Positions 43,238 to 52,592 of a stretch of DNA of 64,000 bases are shown here, piece by piece. The first letter of the stretch is position 1. Each line of letters starts with the position of its first letter. Source of the DNA: Abyssibacter profundi (lineage in GTDB: Bacteria; Pseudomonadota; Gammaproteobacteria; Nevskiales; OUC007); the NCBI RefSeq assembly GCF_003151135.1, contig NZ_QEQK01000018.1, positions 1-64,000 on the forward strand, given 5' to 3'. The notes under the pieces are model-generated. The model was not told where the DNA came from. It did not search any database and saw only the letters and a program-made list of their open reading frames with translations. The position numbers and the translations under genes are program-made.

Positions 43238-44350
43238 CTAGATCACCACCAGCTCGGCGCGCAGGGCACCCGCTGTTTTCAAGGCTTCGAGAATCGCCAC
43301 CAGATCGCCCGGTGCTGCGCCGACCCGGTTGACGGCGGCCACGATGGCCTCCAGCGTCGCGCCCGAATCAAACAGGAACATGCGGTTGCGCTCCTCGGTA
43401 ATGTCGATGCCGGTATCGGGCACGATGGCGGTGTCTCCACCAGCAAAGGGGTTCGGCTGGCTGACCTGGGCGTCCTCGCGGATGGTCACGGTCAGCGAGC
43501 CATGGGTGACGGCGGCCGGATGCACACGCACATGACTGCCGATGACCACGGTGCCTGTGCGGCTGTTGACCACGACGCGGGCGGGCGCGTCTCCCGGTTC
43601 CACATCCAGATTTTCGAGCACCGACAAGAAGGCCACCCGCATGTCCGGATCGGCCGGCGCACGCACGGCCACCGTCACGGCATCCATGGCCCGGGCGGTC
43701 TGGTCACCGAGCAAATCGTTGACGCTGCCGGCCAGCCGGGTCGCCGTCGTGAAATCGGGGGTGTGTAGGTTCAGCAGCACCTCGGCCTTGGTTGCAAACC
43801 CATTGGCCACGCTACGCTCCACCATCGCGCCACCGGGAATCCGGCCGGCACTGGGAATGTTCACGGAGATCCGCGAGCCGTCGTTGCCCGATGCCCCGAA
43901 GCCGCCAACCACCAGATTGCCCTGGGCGATGGCGTAGATCTGGCCATCGGCACCCTTGAGCGGTGTCATGAGCAGCGCGCCGCCCCGCAGGCTCTTGGCA
44001 TTGCCGATGGACGACACGGTGATATCCAATTTCTGGCCCGGTTTCGCAAACGGGGGCAGTTCGGCATGGATGGCCACGGCGGCCACGTTCTTGAGCTGCG
44101 GGTTGACGTTTTGCGGAATCGTCACCCCGAGCTGCGTCAACATGTTGCGCAGCGTCTGGGTGGTGAACGGCGCCTGGCTGGACTGATCGCCCGTGCCATC
44201 CAGGCCCACCACCAGGCCGTAGCCGACCAGCGGGTTGCCACGCACACCGGCCACGCTGGCCAGATCCTTGACCCGTTCGGCCTGGGCCAAGGGGATGACG
44301 CAGCACAGCGCGGTCAACGCCACGATCCAACGAGACAGAACACGGCTCAT
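43238..44350 (-). CDS. flgI: Flagellar P-ring protein FlgI
   Basis: This 370-residue protein has a Sec signal (ending PLAQA) and the P-ring hallmark [21 protein letters not shown] (cited by [14 protein letters not shown]). It forms the periplasmic P ring. The chosen ATG overlaps the flgH stop (ATGA), so the two ring proteins are coupled. Confidence 0.96.
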   Translation of the reverse strand: MSRVLSRWIVALTALCCVIPLAQAERVKDLASVAGVRGNPLVGYGLVVGLDGTGDQSSQAPFTTQTLRNMLTQLGVTIPQNVNPQLKNVAAVAIHAELPPFAKPGQKLDITVSSIGNAKSLRGGALLMTPLKGADGQIYAIAQGNLVVGGFGASGNDGSRISVNIPSAGRIPGGAMVERSVANGFATKAEVLLNLHTPDFTTATRLAGSVNDLLGDQTARAMDAVTVAVRAPADPDMRVAFLSVLENLDVEPGDAPARVVVNSRTGTVVIGSHVRVHPAAVTHGSLTVTIREDAQVSQPNPFAGGDTAIVPDTGIDITEERNRMFLFDSGATLEAIVAAVNRVGAAPGDLVAILEALKTAGALRAELVVI

Positions 44351-45015
44351 AGCGGCCACCATTTGCTGTCGAAGAAGCGGGCCAGCCAGCCCTTGGCATT
44401 GGCATCGGCCAGCGCACCCTTGCCGCTGTAGCTAATCGCGGCATTGGCCACGCGCGTGGAGGCGATGGTGTTGTCCGGCTGAATGTCCTCGGGCCGGACC
44501 AGACCGGAGATCTTCAGAATCTCGTCGCCCTGATTCAGACGCACGCGCTTTTCGCCCATGATCACCAGCAAGCCGTTGGGCAACGCCTCCGTCACGACCA
44601 CGGACAGCGAGCCCGTCAGGCTATTGCTCTGGCTGGCGTTGCCGCTGCCGGCAAAGCTGCGGTCGGCATCAACCTCAGCGGCCAGAAACTCCAGCCCATT
44701 GGCCGTCACCGCCCCGCCGAACAGGCTGGGTGCGCCGATGGCGATGGAGGAGTTTTTGCCCGTGCTGGCTGTGGCCTGTTTCTGGGCGTTGGTCTGCTCG
44801 CTCAGAATCACGGTGATCACGTCGCCCACCTGGGTGGCGCGGCGGTCGGTAAACAAGGCCAACCCCTGTCCAGGGGCGAAGATCGCACCGGCCGTGGGCT
44901 GCGCAGGCGTGAGCTGCGGCACCGGTGGCACGGCATCGGCCGGGTTGGGTGTGGAGGCACAGCCAGCCAGACCCAACAAGGCGATAGCGGCGGCGAACAA
45001 GGGCAGGCGCATCAT
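44347..45015 (-). CDS. flgH: Flagellar L-ring lipoprotein FlgH
   Basis: This 222-residue lipoprotein (lipobox LAGC) forms the outer-membrane L ring. The middle shows the family motif [17 protein letters not shown]-like (here [17 protein letters not shown]). It lies 5 bases after flgG and overlaps flgI. One of two adjacent ATGs is the start. Confidence 0.95.
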   Translation of the reverse strand: MMRLPLFAAAIALLGLAGCASTPNPADAVPPVPQLTPAQPTAGAIFAPGQGLALFTDRRATQVGDVITVILSEQTNAQKQATASTGKNSSIAIGAPSLFGGAVTANGLEFLAAEVDADRSFAGSGNASQSNSLTGSLSVVVTEALPNGLLVIMGEKRVRLNQGDEILKISGLVRPEDIQPDNTIASTRVANAAISYSGKGALADANAKGWLARFFDSKWWPL

Positions 45016-45020
45016 GGCGA

Positions 45021-45806
45021 TTACAGGTTGTTGTTCACGTAGGACAGCATCTGGTCCACGGTGGAAATGGCCTTGGAGTTCATCTCGTAGGCGCGTTGGG
45101 TTTCGATCATGTTCACCAGTTCCTCCACCACATTGACGTTGGAGGCCTCCAGCGAGCCCTGTACCAGCGAACCCAGCCCATTAATGCCGGCGGTGCCGGT
45201 CTGCGGCGGGCCGCTGGCACCGGATTCGGTGAACAGGTTCTGCCCCTGTGGCTGCAAGCCAGCCGGGTTGACGAAGTCGGTGACCTGTAGCGAGCCGATC
45301 TGCTGCGGCTGGGCCTCGCCAGCGAACTGCACGGACACCGTGCCGTCCTGACCGATGGACAGGCTTTGCGCGCCATCTGGCACGTTGATGCCGGGCTGGA
45401 CGGGGAAACCATTGGCGGTGACCAGATCACCGGTTGCGCTGACCTGGAAGCTGCCGTCGCGGGTATACGCGGCCGTGCCGTCCGGCAGCAGCACCTGGAA
45501 GAAGCCGCGCCCGTTGATGGCCACGTCCAGCGGGTTGCTGGTCTGCTGCAGGTTGCCTTGGCCGAATTCTTTTTCGGTGGCACCGACCTTCACCCCCGTC
45601 CCCAGCGACAGGCCGGTCGGAGAATCGGTTTGCTGCGAGGTCGGCGCACCCACCTGTTTGACGTGCTGGAACAGCAGGTCTTCGAAACTGGCCCGGCCCT
45701 TTTTGAAACCGGTGGTGTTGACGTTGGCCAGGTTGTTGGAGACTACGGACATGCGCGACTGCTGCGCATCAAGCCCGGTCTTGGCGACCCAAAGTGCTGA
45801 ATTCAT
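45021..45806 (-). CDS. flgG: Flagellar distal rod protein FlgG
   Basis: This 261-residue protein has the rod/hook N-terminal motif ([31 protein letters not shown]) and a C-terminal [13 protein letters not shown]. It forms the distal rod. Neighbours and length are typical. Confidence 0.96.
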   Translation of the reverse strand: MNSALWVAKTGLDAQQSRMSVVSNNLANVNTTGFKKGRASFEDLLFQHVKQVGAPTSQQTDSPTGLSLGTGVKVGATEKEFGQGNLQQTSNPLDVAINGRGFFQVLLPDGTAAYTRDGSFQVSATGDLVTANGFPVQPGINVPDGAQSLSIGQDGTVSVQFAGEAQPQQIGSLQVTDFVNPAGLQPQGQNLFTESGASGPPQTGTAGINGLGSLVQGSLEASNVNVVEELVNMIETQRAYEMNSKAISTVDQMLSYVNNNL

Positions 45807-45817
45807 CTGTGTTACTC

Positions 45818-46561
45818 CTAACCGTTCACGCGCATGACGGCTGCCGCTGCCTGGGCATTTTCGTCAGCGCTCTGGATGGCCTTGACCTGCAATTCGAACT
45901 GGCGGGACAGCGCGATCATGTCGACCAGCGACTGGGCCAGATTCACGTTGGAAGACTCCAGGACCCCAACGGCCAGCGATTGACCGGCAGCGGGCTGGAT
46001 CTCGGCATCTTCGGTGGGCCGGAACAGGCCGTCATCACCGCGACGCAAATCCTGGGGATCGATGTTGTCGACGCGGATGCGCCCGACCGTGGCCAGTACG
46101 GCTCCGCCCTGGCCCTGGGGCACGATGGCGATGGTGCCGTCCTCGGCAATGCTCACCCGCTCGTTGGGCGGAATCGCAATCGGTCCGCCGTCACCCAGCA
46201 CCAGCTCGCCGCGTGCGGTCACCAGCTGACCCAGCGGATCGACCTGTAACTCGCCGTTGCGGGTGTAGGCCGGCTCGCCGTTGGCGTCCTGAATCGCAAT
46301 CCAGCCGTTGCCGCGCACCGCCACGTCCAGCGGACGGTCGGTCGACATGAGCACGCCGGCCGAGGGGTCGAAGGCGTCGCCTCCAAACGTGGAACTGACC
46401 CGGGTCGGCAGACCCGGGCCATCCAGCGGCGCCGTCTTGGCCATGGCCATTTCAGCGCGAAACCCGACGGTCGAGGCGTTGGCGAGATTATTCGACACGG
46501 TCGACTGCGCCGTGAGCGTGCGCACGGCGCCAGACATCGCGGTGTAGATCGATTTATCCAT
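45818..46561 (-). CDS. flgF: Flagellar proximal rod protein FlgF
   Basis: This 247-residue protein shares the rod N-terminal motif ([15 protein letters not shown]) and ends with [15 protein letters not shown]. It is a proximal rod subunit, 11 bases upstream of flgG. Confidence 0.95.
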   Translation of the reverse strand: MDKSIYTAMSGAVRTLTAQSTVSNNLANASTVGFRAEMAMAKTAPLDGPGLPTRVSSTFGGDAFDPSAGVLMSTDRPLDVAVRGNGWIAIQDANGEPAYTRNGELQVDPLGQLVTARGELVLGDGGPIAIPPNERVSIAEDGTIAIVPQGQGGAVLATVGRIRVDNIDPQDLRRGDDGLFRPTEDAEIQPAAGQSLAVGVLESSNVNLAQSLVDMIALSRQFELQVKAIQSADENAQAAAAVMRVNG

Positions 46562-46584
46562 GACGAACCTCGCCTCGCTCCGAA

Positions 46585-47802
46585 TTAACGGATGTTGATG
46601 ATGGTCTGGGTGATGGTGTCGGCGGCCGAGATCATCTGGGCGTTGGCCTGGAAGCTGCGCTGCGCCGTGATCATGTTGACCAGCTGCGCCGTCAGATCGA
46701 CGTTGGAGGCTTCCAGCGCACCGGATTGCACCAGTCCCAGATCACCGCTGCCGGCCACGCCCAGACGGGCTTCACCCGAGGTAAAGCTCTCGGTCCAGAA
46801 GTTGTCGCCCTGTGCCTGCAGGCCCTGGGTGTTATTGAAGTTGGCGATCGCCAACTGACCCAGCTGCGTGGCCTGGCCGTTGGTGAAGCGCGCCTGCACC
46901 ACCCCTTCGGAGGTCACTTCCAGGCCGCTGAGACGCCCCGTGGTGTAGCCATCCTGTGTCAGGTTGTTGACGGCAAACTGACCGCCGTACTGGGTGGTAT
47001 CGCCGACATCCAGCGCCAGGTTGAGATCGGCCGCGCCGGTGGTGACCGGGTGCGCCGGCAGCGTCAGCGAGCCGTTGGCCGGTGTGACCAGGGCGCCATT
47101 GCTGTCGTAGGCCAGGGTCTGGGCGGCGCCGACCGCCGTACCGTCGACATAGGCCTGCACGTTCCAGGTATTGGCGGCGGCGTCCTTAACATAGAAGAAG
47201 CTGGCCGTATGCGCCGCACCCAGGGAGTCGTACACCGTCATTGAGGTGGTGTGGTTGTAGCTGTCCGGGTCAGCCGGATCCAACGGGGTCACCGCCGGCA
47301 CACTGGCGTCGGCCGGCAGGTTCACGCCCAGCTCCAGGTTGCCACTGGCCTGCGGGGCGTTGTCCGTCGAAGACAGCTGCAACGAGGTCAGACCGCCCGT
47401 GGCGAAACCACCGGTCCCGACGGGCGGGAACACCTGCAGCTGCTGGCCGGCCGAGTTCACGACAAAGCCGTCACGGTCCACCTGGAAGGCGCCGGCACGG
47501 GTGTAGCCCATGCTCCCACCGTCCGAGACGGTGAAGAACCCCTCGCCATTAATGGCCAGGTCCAGCGGGTTTTCGGTGAAGTTCACCGTGCCCTGGCTGA
47601 ACTGCTGGGTGACACCGGCCACGCGCACGCCCGAGCCCTGCTCGGTGGCAGACAGGCCCATGGCGCCAGCGGCGTAGACATCGGCAAATTCGGTGCGCGA
47701 TTCCTTGAATCCGGTGGTGTTGGCGTTGGAAATATTGTGAGCAGTGGTGTTCAGGTCCGCGGAGGCGGCATTGATTCCACTGAGTGCGACGTTAAAGGGC
47801 AT
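46585..47802 (-). CDS. flgE: Flagellar hook protein FlgE
   Basis: This 405-residue protein begins MPFNVALSGINAASADLN and carries HNISNANTTGFKESR, then a long variable hook domain and a C-terminal VNMITAQRSFQANAQ. It polymerises into the universal-joint hook. It follows flgD by 10 bases. Confidence 0.96.
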   Translation of the reverse strand: MPFNVALSGINAASADLNTTAHNISNANTTGFKESRTEFADVYAAGAMGLSATEQGSGVRVAGVTQQFSQGTVNFTENPLDLAINGEGFFTVSDGGSMGYTRAGAFQVDRDGFVVNSAGQQLQVFPPVGTGGFATGGLTSLQLSSTDNAPQASGNLELGVNLPADASVPAVTPLDPADPDSYNHTTSMTVYDSLGAAHTASFFYVKDAAANTWNVQAYVDGTAVGAAQTLAYDSNGALVTPANGSLTLPAHPVTTGAADLNLALDVGDTTQYGGQFAVNNLTQDGYTTGRLSGLEVTSEGVVQARFTNGQATQLGQLAIANFNNTQGLQAQGDNFWTESFTSGEARLGVAGSGDLGLVQSGALEASNVDLTAQLVNMITAQRSFQANAQMISAADTITQTIINIR

Positions 47803-47812
47803 GGATGCCTCC

Positions 47813-48496
47813 TCAGGCGATGCGTGTCACGGAAGAAAACGGAACGTCACCGAGACCGGTGACTTCGAGCAGCAGGCCATTGCCATCCATACGAACGGCG
47901 TTGACCTGACCGGCGAGTTCAGGGGTGAGTGCAAGCTCGGACTGGCCCTGCCCGGCCCGTGCACGAATGGTGTAACCGGCCGCCGGCTGCTGAACGCCAT
48001 CGGCGCTGATGCCATCCCAGGAGAACTCGAAGGTCTCTCCCAGGGCGCTGCCTTCGGCGACAAAGCTGCGAACGGTCTGGCCGCGGGCGTCGACAATCTC
48101 GACCGTGATCCGGTCTGCACCGGTGGGCACCGCCACGCGACCGTCCACCGATCCGTGGCCGGCGTAGTCAATGCTGTCGGTTGGCACGAGCACGTTGCGG
48201 TCGATCAGGCCGCTGGCCTGCAACGTCTGGTCGGAGGTCATCTGCGTGCGCAGGTCACCAAACGACGAATTCAGCGTGTTGATGCCATCGACCGTGCTGA
48301 ACTGGGCGATCTGCCCTAGAAACTCACCGGACTCCATTGGCTTGAACGGGTCCTGGTTCTGGAACTGGGCAATCATCAGGGAGAAAAAATCTTCCTGATT
48401 GAGCATGTTCTGCTCCGCGCTGTTCACCGCAGCCGTTGCTGAGGTGGCACCGCCAAGCAGGCTGGTCAGGCTGGGGCTATCGGAGATTCCCGTCAT
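47813..48496 (-). CDS. flgD: Flagellar hook cap/assembly protein FlgD
   Basis: This 227-residue scaffold has the conserved N-terminal segment (LNQEDFFSLMIAQFQNQDP) and a C-terminal FlgD Ig-like/tudor fold. It caps the growing hook and is later replaced by FlgK. It starts one base after flgC. Confidence 0.95.
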   Translation of the reverse strand: MTGISDSPSLTSLLGGATSATAAVNSAEQNMLNQEDFFSLMIAQFQNQDPFKPMESGEFLGQIAQFSTVDGINTLNSSFGDLRTQMTSDQTLQASGLIDRNVLVPTDSIDYAGHGSVDGRVAVPTGADRITVEIVDARGQTVRSFVAEGSALGETFEFSWDGISADGVQQPAAGYTIRARAGQGQSELALTPELAGQVNAVRMDGNGLLLEVTGLGDVPFSSVTRIA

Positions 48497-48497
48497 C

Positions 48498-48902
48498 TCA
48501 GCGACCCAGTTCCAGCGTCTTGAGAATGAGGTCCTTGCTGGTATTCATGACCTCGGCGCTGGTCTGATACGAGCGACTGGCCGAAATCATGTTGACCATC
48601 TCCTCCACCGGGTTGACGTTGGTGGCGTAGACATAGCCATCGGGATCGGCGTCCGGATGCCCGGGCTGGTGCAGCCGCACGGGTTGTTCGGTGCTCTGGA
48701 CAATGCCCGCCACCCGCACGCCCGCCTGCTCGGCGGCTGCATTGAGCTCGGTTTCGAATACCGGCATGCGCGCCTTGTAGACCGCATCCGGCGTACCCGC
48801 GACGGTGTCGGCATTGGCCAGGTTACTGGCCACGGTGTTCAGGCGAACGGACTGCGCCTGCAAGGCCGAACCGGCGATATTGAAAATGGAAAAGTCAGAC
48901 AT
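48498..48902 (-). CDS. flgC: Flagellar proximal rod protein FlgC
   Basis: This 134-residue rod protein has the N-terminal motif FNIAGSALQAQSVRLNTVAS-like (cited by ALQAQSVRLNTVASNLAN) and ends VNMISASRSYQTS. It forms the proximal rod with FlgB and FlgF. Confidence 0.95.
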   Translation of the reverse strand: MSDFSIFNIAGSALQAQSVRLNTVASNLANADTVAGTPDAVYKARMPVFETELNAAAEQAGVRVAGIVQSTEQPVRLHQPGHPDADPDGYVYATNVNPVEEMVNMISASRSYQTSAEVMNTSKDLILKTLELGR

Positions 48903-48924
48903 GCGTGGACTCCTGCGTCAGCGG

Positions 48925-49329
48925 CTACTGGCCCTTGAAGGCCGTAATCAGCGTGGAGAGACGGCCCTGCGCGAATTGCAGGGAGGCGCGATAACGCAAA
49001 GCGGCATCCGCAAAGGCTGCCTGCTCGCGGTGCAGTTCCACGGTGTTGCCATCCAGGCTGGGCTGGGCGGCCTGACGCTCGGTGGCCTGGCTGGTCGCCG
49101 GGGCCGCGACCCCAGCAATGTTCAGGTGTCGGTTATGGGTGCGCTGCAACGGCTGGGCATCAGATGCCCCTGCGGCCTGCTGCAAGGCCGTTTTGAAATC
49201 GATGTCTTTCGCCCGGTAGTTGGGCGTATCGGCGTTCGCGATGTTGGCCGCCACCTGCTGCAGTCGCTGGTGTTGCAGCGCCAGCGATTGCGAGTGAATG
49301 CCATAGAGCTTGTCGAATCCGGCTGACAT
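48925..49329 (-). CDS. flgB: Flagellar basal-body rod protein FlgB
   Basis: This 134-residue protein has the FlgB N-terminus (HSQSLALQHQRLQQVAANIA cited by LQQVAANIANADTPNYRAK). It starts the 11-gene flgB-L operon and anchors the proximal rod. A good sigma-54 promoter lies 36 bases upstream. Confidence 0.95.
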   Translation of the reverse strand: MSAGFDKLYGIHSQSLALQHQRLQQVAANIANADTPNYRAKDIDFKTALQQAAGASDAQPLQRTHNRHLNIAGVAAPATSQATERQAAQPSLDGNTVELHREQAAFADAALRYRASLQFAQGRLSTLITAFKGQ

Positions 49330-49364
49330 GCCGAGCCTCCGGCGGAATCTGTACGCCAGAGTGG

Positions 49365-49380
49365 GGCAAGCCGTGTGCCA
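49365..49380 (-). promoter_or_regulatory. Sigma-54 (RpoN) promoter of the flgB operon
   Basis: The minus strand reads TGGCAC, 5 bases, TTGCC, the -24/-12 pattern with exact spacing. It lies 36 bases upstream of flgB. Sigma-54 control of rod/hook genes is usual where FleQ is the flagellar master regulator. Confidence 0.85.
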
Positions 49381-49431
49381 CGGGCGGCCGGATCAGGCGT
49401 CCCGTGCGGCAGATAGGGCGTGTCAGGCTGG

Positions 49432-50376
49432 CTAGGCCATGGCGGCCTCAGACAGCGCCAACTCCTTGTCCCGCAAGCGTTCCACGACGCCTTTGGCCAG
49501 TTCATCAGAGTTGAATTTGGGCACGAACCGGTCGGCCCCGACATGCTCGACCATGCTGTGGTTGAACAGCCCCGACAGCGAGGTATGGAGCAGCACATAG
49601 TGGTGTTCCAGTCGCGGATCGCGACGAATTTCCGTCGTCAGCGTGTAGCCGTCCATATCCGGCATCTCCACATCGGAGATCACCATGAGCAGGTCATCCT
49701 CATGCCCGGTCTCGGCCTGCGACCTGAGAAACCGCAACGCTTCACGGCCATCGTTTACCAGGACGGGCTCCAGATTCAGCTGCTCCAGCGTGCGTGCAAT
49801 CTGCATGCGCGCCACCTTGGAATCGTCGGCCACCAGCACCCGCCACTTGCGACGGCGGGCGTCGCTGGCGTGTTCCGGCAGTTCCTCAAGGTCGGCGGCC
49901 AGGCCGATGACATCGGCCAGCACCTTCTCCACGTCAATAATCTGGATCAGACGCTCACCCAGTCGCGTCACCGCCGTCAGATAACCGTCATCACCAGCGC
50001 TGGCTGGCGGTGGTGTCACCTGGCCGACATCCACGTTCACGATGCGTTCGACCCCGTGAACCAAGAACCCCTGCACGCGGCGGTTGAACTCCGCCACAAT
50101 CAAATAGCGGGGCTCCTCAGCCGGCTGCGTGCCCTGCACCGCCGATGCCAGATCCAACACCGGAATCATGCGCCCGCGCACCGGCGCCACCCCGCGTACA
50201 TGCGAATGTGCCGCCGGCACCCAGGTCAGCTCCGGTGCCTGGACCACCTCCTGCACCTTAAAGACATTGATGCCGAACAGCTCAGGGCCACCCAGGCGGA
50301 ACAGCAACAAGGCCAGCCGGTTATAGCCAGCCAGCTGGGTCCGGCGATTGATGGAGTCGATCAGGCCGTTGGACAC
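49432..50376 (-). CDS. cheV: Chemotaxis protein CheV
   Basis: CheV joins a CheW-like coupling domain (about 10-150) to a receiver (about 175-310) whose acceptor Asp lies in VISDVEMPDMDG. It links chemoreceptors to CheA and tunes adaptation. The GTG at 50376 is preferred to the TTG at 50391 because the FliA-like promoter ends 31 bases upstream and a GCGGAA Shine-Dalgarno-like site precedes it. The longer form would leave almost no leader. It lies upstream of flgB on the same strand. Confidence 0.93.
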   Translation of the reverse strand: MSNGLIDSINRRTQLAGYNRLALLLFRLGGPELFGINVFKVQEVVQAPELTWVPAAHSHVRGVAPVRGRMIPVLDLASAVQGTQPAEEPRYLIVAEFNRRVQGFLVHGVERIVNVDVGQVTPPPASAGDDGYLTAVTRLGERLIQIIDVEKVLADVIGLAADLEELPEHASDARRRKWRVLVADDSKVARMQIARTLEQLNLEPVLVNDGREALRFLRSQAETGHEDDLLMVISDVEMPDMDGYTLTTEIRRDPRLEHHYVLLHTSLSGLFNHSMVEHVGADRFVPKFNSDELAKGVVERLRDKELALSEAAMA

Positions 50377-50406
50377 GAAGGCATTCCGCAAGAGTATCTG
50401 CGGTGG

Positions 50407-50434
50407 TCATCGGCCCCGACACGGGAATCTTGAG
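50407..50434 (-). promoter_or_regulatory. Sigma-28 (FliA)-like promoter of cheV
   Basis: The minus strand reads CTCAAG, 14 bases, GCCGATGA. The -35 extends to CTCAAGATT, close to the enteric consensus. It lies 31 bases upstream of the preferred GTG start. Confidence 0.7.
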
Positions 50435-50519
50435 AGGACAATCAGCAGGCGATGGGAGCGGGCGCGAACCGCCCAATGCGAGAGCCGGCGGTCGTGAACC
50501 CCGGAGCGATTCGCACCGC

Positions 50520-50547
50520 TTACACGGAGCCGATTACACGGAGCCGA
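50520..50547 (+). repeat. Perfect 14-bp tandem duplication
   Basis: TTACACGGAGCCGA occurs twice head to tail in the gene-free stretch between cheV and the CPCC gene. No function is apparent. Confidence 0.6.
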
Positions 50548-50551
50548 CTTT

Positions 50552-50591
50552 CAGGCAGCACCATGGCGGCGCGAATCGATCCGTGCTTCCC
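50552..50591. repeat. 40-bp dispersed repeat, copy 2
   Basis: This segment matches 32736-32775 in inverted orientation at about 33 of 40 positions. It abuts the stop of the CPCC gene. Confidence 0.5.
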
Positions 50592-50920
50592 TAGACCTCT
50601 CTCGGTCGGTGCTCGAACCGAAGCCGCTCTTCGGGTGGCAACACATGCTGCTTCATCGCCAACTCGCAGGCGCCGAATGCTGAGAAATTAAGACGCCCGG
50701 CTCGCAAGCTGATGCCGTGATTCGGGCCAGACATCTGATCCAGTTCGTCGATGTCCTGACCATCATCTTCCCAAAAGCACACCGGGCAGATCAGGGATTG
50801 ATTGCGGGCCGGAAGCGACACGTAATCACAACAAGGGCATTGAGCCTGCGGCGCCGGGTCGTCCGGTTCATACCAAACGTAGTACCGGCGCTTGAGCCGA
50901 TCAGCCCATTTTCTCCACAT
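50591..50920 (-). CDS. CPCC family cysteine-rich protein
   Basis: This 109-residue protein has CPCCDY and CPVCFWEDDGQD, then PNHGISLRAGRLNFSAFGA, the pattern of the CPCC family. The four cysteines probably bind zinc. Function unknown. The start at 50920 puts the first motif near residue 28. It is not obviously linked to the flagellar genes around it. Confidence 0.85.
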   Translation of the reverse strand: MWRKWADRLKRRYYVWYEPDDPAPQAQCPCCDYVSLPARNQSLICPVCFWEDDGQDIDELDQMSGPNHGISLRAGRLNFSAFGACELAMKQHVLPPEERLRFEHRPREV

Positions 50921-51067
50921 GGTGCTTCTATCTCTCCACAGCGATGTGCGCATTGTTGAGGGCGAGGGTGTGCCTCGGCAGGGACTGGTGTCAAAGCACC
51001 GACGCGGTCGGAATCGTGCGCGCGCGTCAAATCCACGTCGCACCCTGCCCTAGGCCGACTTTTTCTG

Positions 51068-51083
51068 TGGTACGCGGCTTGCC
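51068..51083 (+). promoter_or_regulatory. Sigma-54-like site at the flgA start
   Basis: TGGTAC, 5 bases, TTGCC matches the -24/-12 pattern with one change. It ends 12 bases before the flgA ATG, so the predicted transcript would begin at or within a base of the start codon. This makes it either a leaderless start or a chance match. Confidence 0.45.
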
Positions 51084-51094
51084 TGAGGGGTGCC

Positions 51095-51781
51095 ATGAGA
51101 CGATTTCTTGCCATGACCGGCCTGGTGACCGCAGTGCTCGCCCCCGCTCCCGCGGTGGCAGGCACCGAGGACGTGGCCCGCATTCAGGCCGCGGCCGAGC
51201 GTTACGCGCGCAGTGAGTTGCCGCGCGGCACGACCATCACTGCCAATGGGCTGGATACCCGGTTACAGCTCCCCCGCTGTGGCACCGAGCCGCAGGGCAC
51301 GCGACTGATTGGCAATGCGGCCAGTGGTGCGGCAACGGTGGAGGTTCGCTGCCTGGCAACCCAGGGCTGGAAGCTGTTCGTGCCGGTACGCACGCAGCAG
51401 CGTAGTTACATGATTGTGGCGCGCGCACCGATTGCGGCAGGCACGGTGATTGCAGCCGATCAACTGGAACGGGTCGAACAGGCGGTACGCGGTGCGTCTC
51501 GCGGGTTCATGACCGATCTGTCTGCGGTGGTGGGTCAGGTGGCTCGCCGACACATCGCGGCGGGGGCGATTCTTCGGCCGCAGTGGTTTCAGGTCGCCCA
51601 TGTCGTGGACCGGGGCCAGACCGTCACCTTGGTCGCGCGCAGCGCCGGGGTGGAGATTCGCAGCCGCGGCGAGGCCTTACAGGCGGCCGGGCCTTCAGGT
51701 TTGGTGAAGGTCCGCAACCTCTCGTCGGGCCGGGTGATTGAAGGGCGTGCGCAGGCCGATGGCACGGTTCTAGTCAATTGA
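51095..51781 (+). CDS. flgA: Flagellar P-ring assembly chaperone FlgA
   Basis: This 228-residue exported protein has a signal peptide (MRRFLAMTGLVTAVLAPAPA, cleavage near AVAG) and a C-terminal SAF/FlgA domain (about 100-225). It helps FlgI assemble the P ring. A GAGGGG site lies four bases upstream of the ATG. It is divergent from the CPCC gene and lies upstream of flgMN. Confidence 0.94.
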   Translation: MRRFLAMTGLVTAVLAPAPAVAGTEDVARIQAAAERYARSELPRGTTITANGLDTRLQLPRCGTEPQGTRLIGNAASGAATVEVRCLATQGWKLFVPVRTQQRSYMIVARAPIAAGTVIAADQLERVEQAVRGASRGFMTDLSAVVGQVARRHIAAGAILRPQWFQVAHVVDRGQTVTLVARSAGVEIRSRGEALQAAGPSGLVKVRNLSSGRVIEGRAQADGTVLVN

Positions 51782-51838
51782 CCTTTAATATCAACAATTT
51801 ATGCTCGATGACCGTTCGTCGGCGTCGAAAAACAGACG

Positions 51839-51866
51839 CTCAAGCTTTCGTGAAACGCGTCGATAA
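51839..51866 (+). promoter_or_regulatory. Sigma-28 (FliA)-like promoter of flgMN-ycgR
   Basis: The plus strand reads CTCAAGCTT, 11 bases, GTCGATAA, close to the enteric consensus TAAAGTTT-N11-GCCGATAA. It lies 37 bases upstream of flgM. A FliA promoter here would give the classic FlgM autoregulatory loop. Confidence 0.75.
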
Positions 51867-51902
51867 CGTCAGTCATCTGACTTTGAATGCAGGAGAAACA
51901 TC

Positions 51903-52211
51903 GTGACCGGAAAGATCGAATCGTCCGTTGTCGCCCAGATGACGAACAGTCCGCAGAGCGTGCAGGCGGGCAAAGCCGGTGCATCCGGACATGCCCGGGT
52001 TGGCGCGGTGAGCGAGGCCGACGTGGTCACGCTCAGTGGCCAGGGCGCAAATCTCAACGAATTGGTGAACGTGGCTCAGCAAACACCCGACATCGACGTG
52101 AAAAAGGTCACTGCCATCCGCGAAGCCATCGCGGCCGGCACCTACCAGGTCAACGCCGAATCCGTGGCCACGAAGATGGCCCATATGGAATGGCAGATGG
52201 GACGCAGCTAA
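51903..52211 (+). CDS. flgM: Anti-sigma-28 factor FlgM
   Basis: This 102-residue protein has a disordered N-terminal half and a C-terminal helical part (KKVTAIREAIAAGTYQVNAE) typical of FlgM; it holds FliA until the hook is complete. The start is a GTG with AGGAG seven bases upstream. It overlaps flgN by one base (TAATG). Confidence 0.93.
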   Translation: MTGKIESSVVAQMTNSPQSVQAGKAGASGHARVGAVSEADVVTLSGQGANLNELVNVAQQTPDIDVKKVTAIREAIAAGTYQVNAESVATKMAHMEWQMGRS

Positions 52212-52582
52212 TGAATGATCAACAGCTCACCGACCTCGAGACCGAACTGGGCCAGCACATTCAGGCACTGGAAGCAGCGGCACTGGGTCAGGATCCCGAT
52301 GCCCTGCTCACCGTGGCCCGCGACCTGGAAACGGCCGTGCAGGCCCTGGATCAGGCCGGGCTGGATGAGCTGAGTGCTGACACGGCCGGCGAGCGCGAAC
52401 GCGTCGAAGCGGCCCTGCACCGTTTGCAGCGCGACATGCGCCGCACCTTTTCCGTGGTCGCGCAACGGCGCGAACAGACCGGCGCAGCCCTGCGTGCCCT
52501 GGGCACGGGCCGCGACGACAGCCCCTATGGCCAGCGAGGCGCCCGCGCGCCCATCGCCGGCCGTGCACTTGGCCAGGCCTGA
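52211..52582 (+). CDS. flgN: FlgN-like flagellar chaperone
   Basis: This 123-residue helical protein follows flgM directly (TAATG), the usual place for FlgN, the chaperone of FlgK and FlgL. The sequence is an acidic, heptad-like helix as in FlgN. The identification relies on position and fold rather than strong motifs. Confidence 0.85.
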   Translation: MNDQQLTDLETELGQHIQALEAAALGQDPDALLTVARDLETAVQALDQAGLDELSADTAGERERVEAALHRLQRDMRRTFSVVAQRREQTGAALRALGTGRDDSPYGQRGARAPIAGRALGQA

Positions 52583-52592
52583 GGCCCGGTAG

